The position numbers and the translations under genes are program-made. Of a DNA stretch of 64,000 bases, positions 63,901-64,000 are shown piece after piece. The DNA comes from Algoriphagus aestuarii (GTDB lineage: Bacteria > Bacteroidota > Bacteroidia > Cytophagales > Cyclobacteriaceae). The stretch lies in NCBI GenBank assembly GCA_017051695.1, contig JAFIDK010000002.1:868001-932000 (forward strand). Reading direction: 5' to 3'. Each line of letters opens with the position of its first letter. Positions within the stretch are counted from its first letter, which is position 1. The notes under the pieces are model-generated. The model saw nothing but the letters and a program-made list of their open reading frames with translations, had not been told where the DNA came from and ran no database searches.

Positions 63901-64000
63901 ATCGTCAAAGTGACGTTTGGTAGAGCGACCCCAAAGGGGTCAAATATCATAGCCCCGGGTAAGGAGGTACGACGTAACCCGGGGTTTGAAGGATTATCAT

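Larger units (their letters stand above)
62684..64000. repeat. Gene-poor 1.3 kb region of stacked repeats
   Basis: No gene is supported here. It holds a 7-base-periodic tract (five units at 62953-62987, and a looser one at about 62815-62847); R1 copy D on the minus strand at 63021-63156; two direct copies of R2 at 63203-63427 and 63691-63900 (identical over the 31 bases following GGGTCTATG); and REP-like hairpins at 63500-63519 (CCCAGGGTT tc AACCCTGGG), 63927-63941 (GACCCC aaa GGGGTC) and 63953-63984. The latter two lie in GGGGTTAAATATCA or GGGGTCAAATATCA contexts and look like one family. Confidence 0.75.

Noticed and set aside
63729-63950. 73-codon minus-strand open frame in the right-end repeats
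   Set aside because: It lies inside an R2 copy and a REP-like hairpin, and matching frames arise wherever the repeat occurs; no family features.

Overview
The window looks like a chromosomal segment of a Bacteroidota bacterium, most probably family Cyclobacteriaceae and perhaps Algoriphagus. This rests on low G+C, weak Shine-Dalgarno sequences, tandem Wza/Wzc surface-polysaccharide genes, exported glycan-degrading enzymes (GH43, GH106, GH9, sulfatase, SGNH esterase) and an extracellular contractile injection system (eCIS) that resembles the AlgoCIS type known from Algoriphagus machipongonensis. The genus assignment is inference.

Left arm (1-32.6 kb). Positions 1-5.9 kb hold two export-lipoprotein/chain-length pairs flanking kdsB. 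A REP-palindrome cluster around a transposase remnant follows at 6.07-6.42 kb. Next come a GNAT protein, a luciferase-like oxidoreductase, a DoxX-like membrane protein and a GH43 enzyme. About 0.9 kb of interspersed repeats precedes msrB and a glycerophosphodiesterase. Positions 14.1-20.4 kb form a signalling island: four small genes (receiver, degenerate HATPase-like, HPt, LytTR regulator) converge on a 1,444-residue hybrid histidine kinase. A sulfatase, a BNR/sortilin-like protein, a metal-domain/DJ-1 fusion, a GlxA-type regulator and a pectin-rhamnose set (double SGNH esterase, rhamnose mutarotase, GH106 rhamnosidase) complete the arm.

eCIS (32.6-58.8 kb). Nearly everything is on the minus strand, read from high to low coordinates. 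A short promoter-proximal unit encodes a DUF4157 protein and an AAA+ ATPase. After one plus-strand gene comes a tightly packed unit: DUF4255 cap protein, an unknown protein, sheath, two tubes, DUF5908, LysM hub, VgrG-like spike, PAAR tip, gp25-like protein, two large baseplate wedge proteins with a fibre-like protein between them, and a 1,428-residue tape-measure protein. Two cargo or accessory genes end the unit: a membrane-anchored, apparently inactive GH18-like protein, and a protein with a disordered leader and the three signature motifs of the inositol polyphosphate kinase family. The last is the most notable item, because it suggests that the particle delivers a kinase acting on a eukaryotic second messenger.

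Right arm (58.8-64 kb). This holds a 134-136 bp repeat with terminal inverted repeats (also found at 11.7 kb and 63.1 kb), a PAS sensor without an ATPase domain, an overlapping deacetylase/GH9 pair, and 1.3 kb of stacked repeats. Arrays of period-7 repeats occur in at least three intergenic regions.
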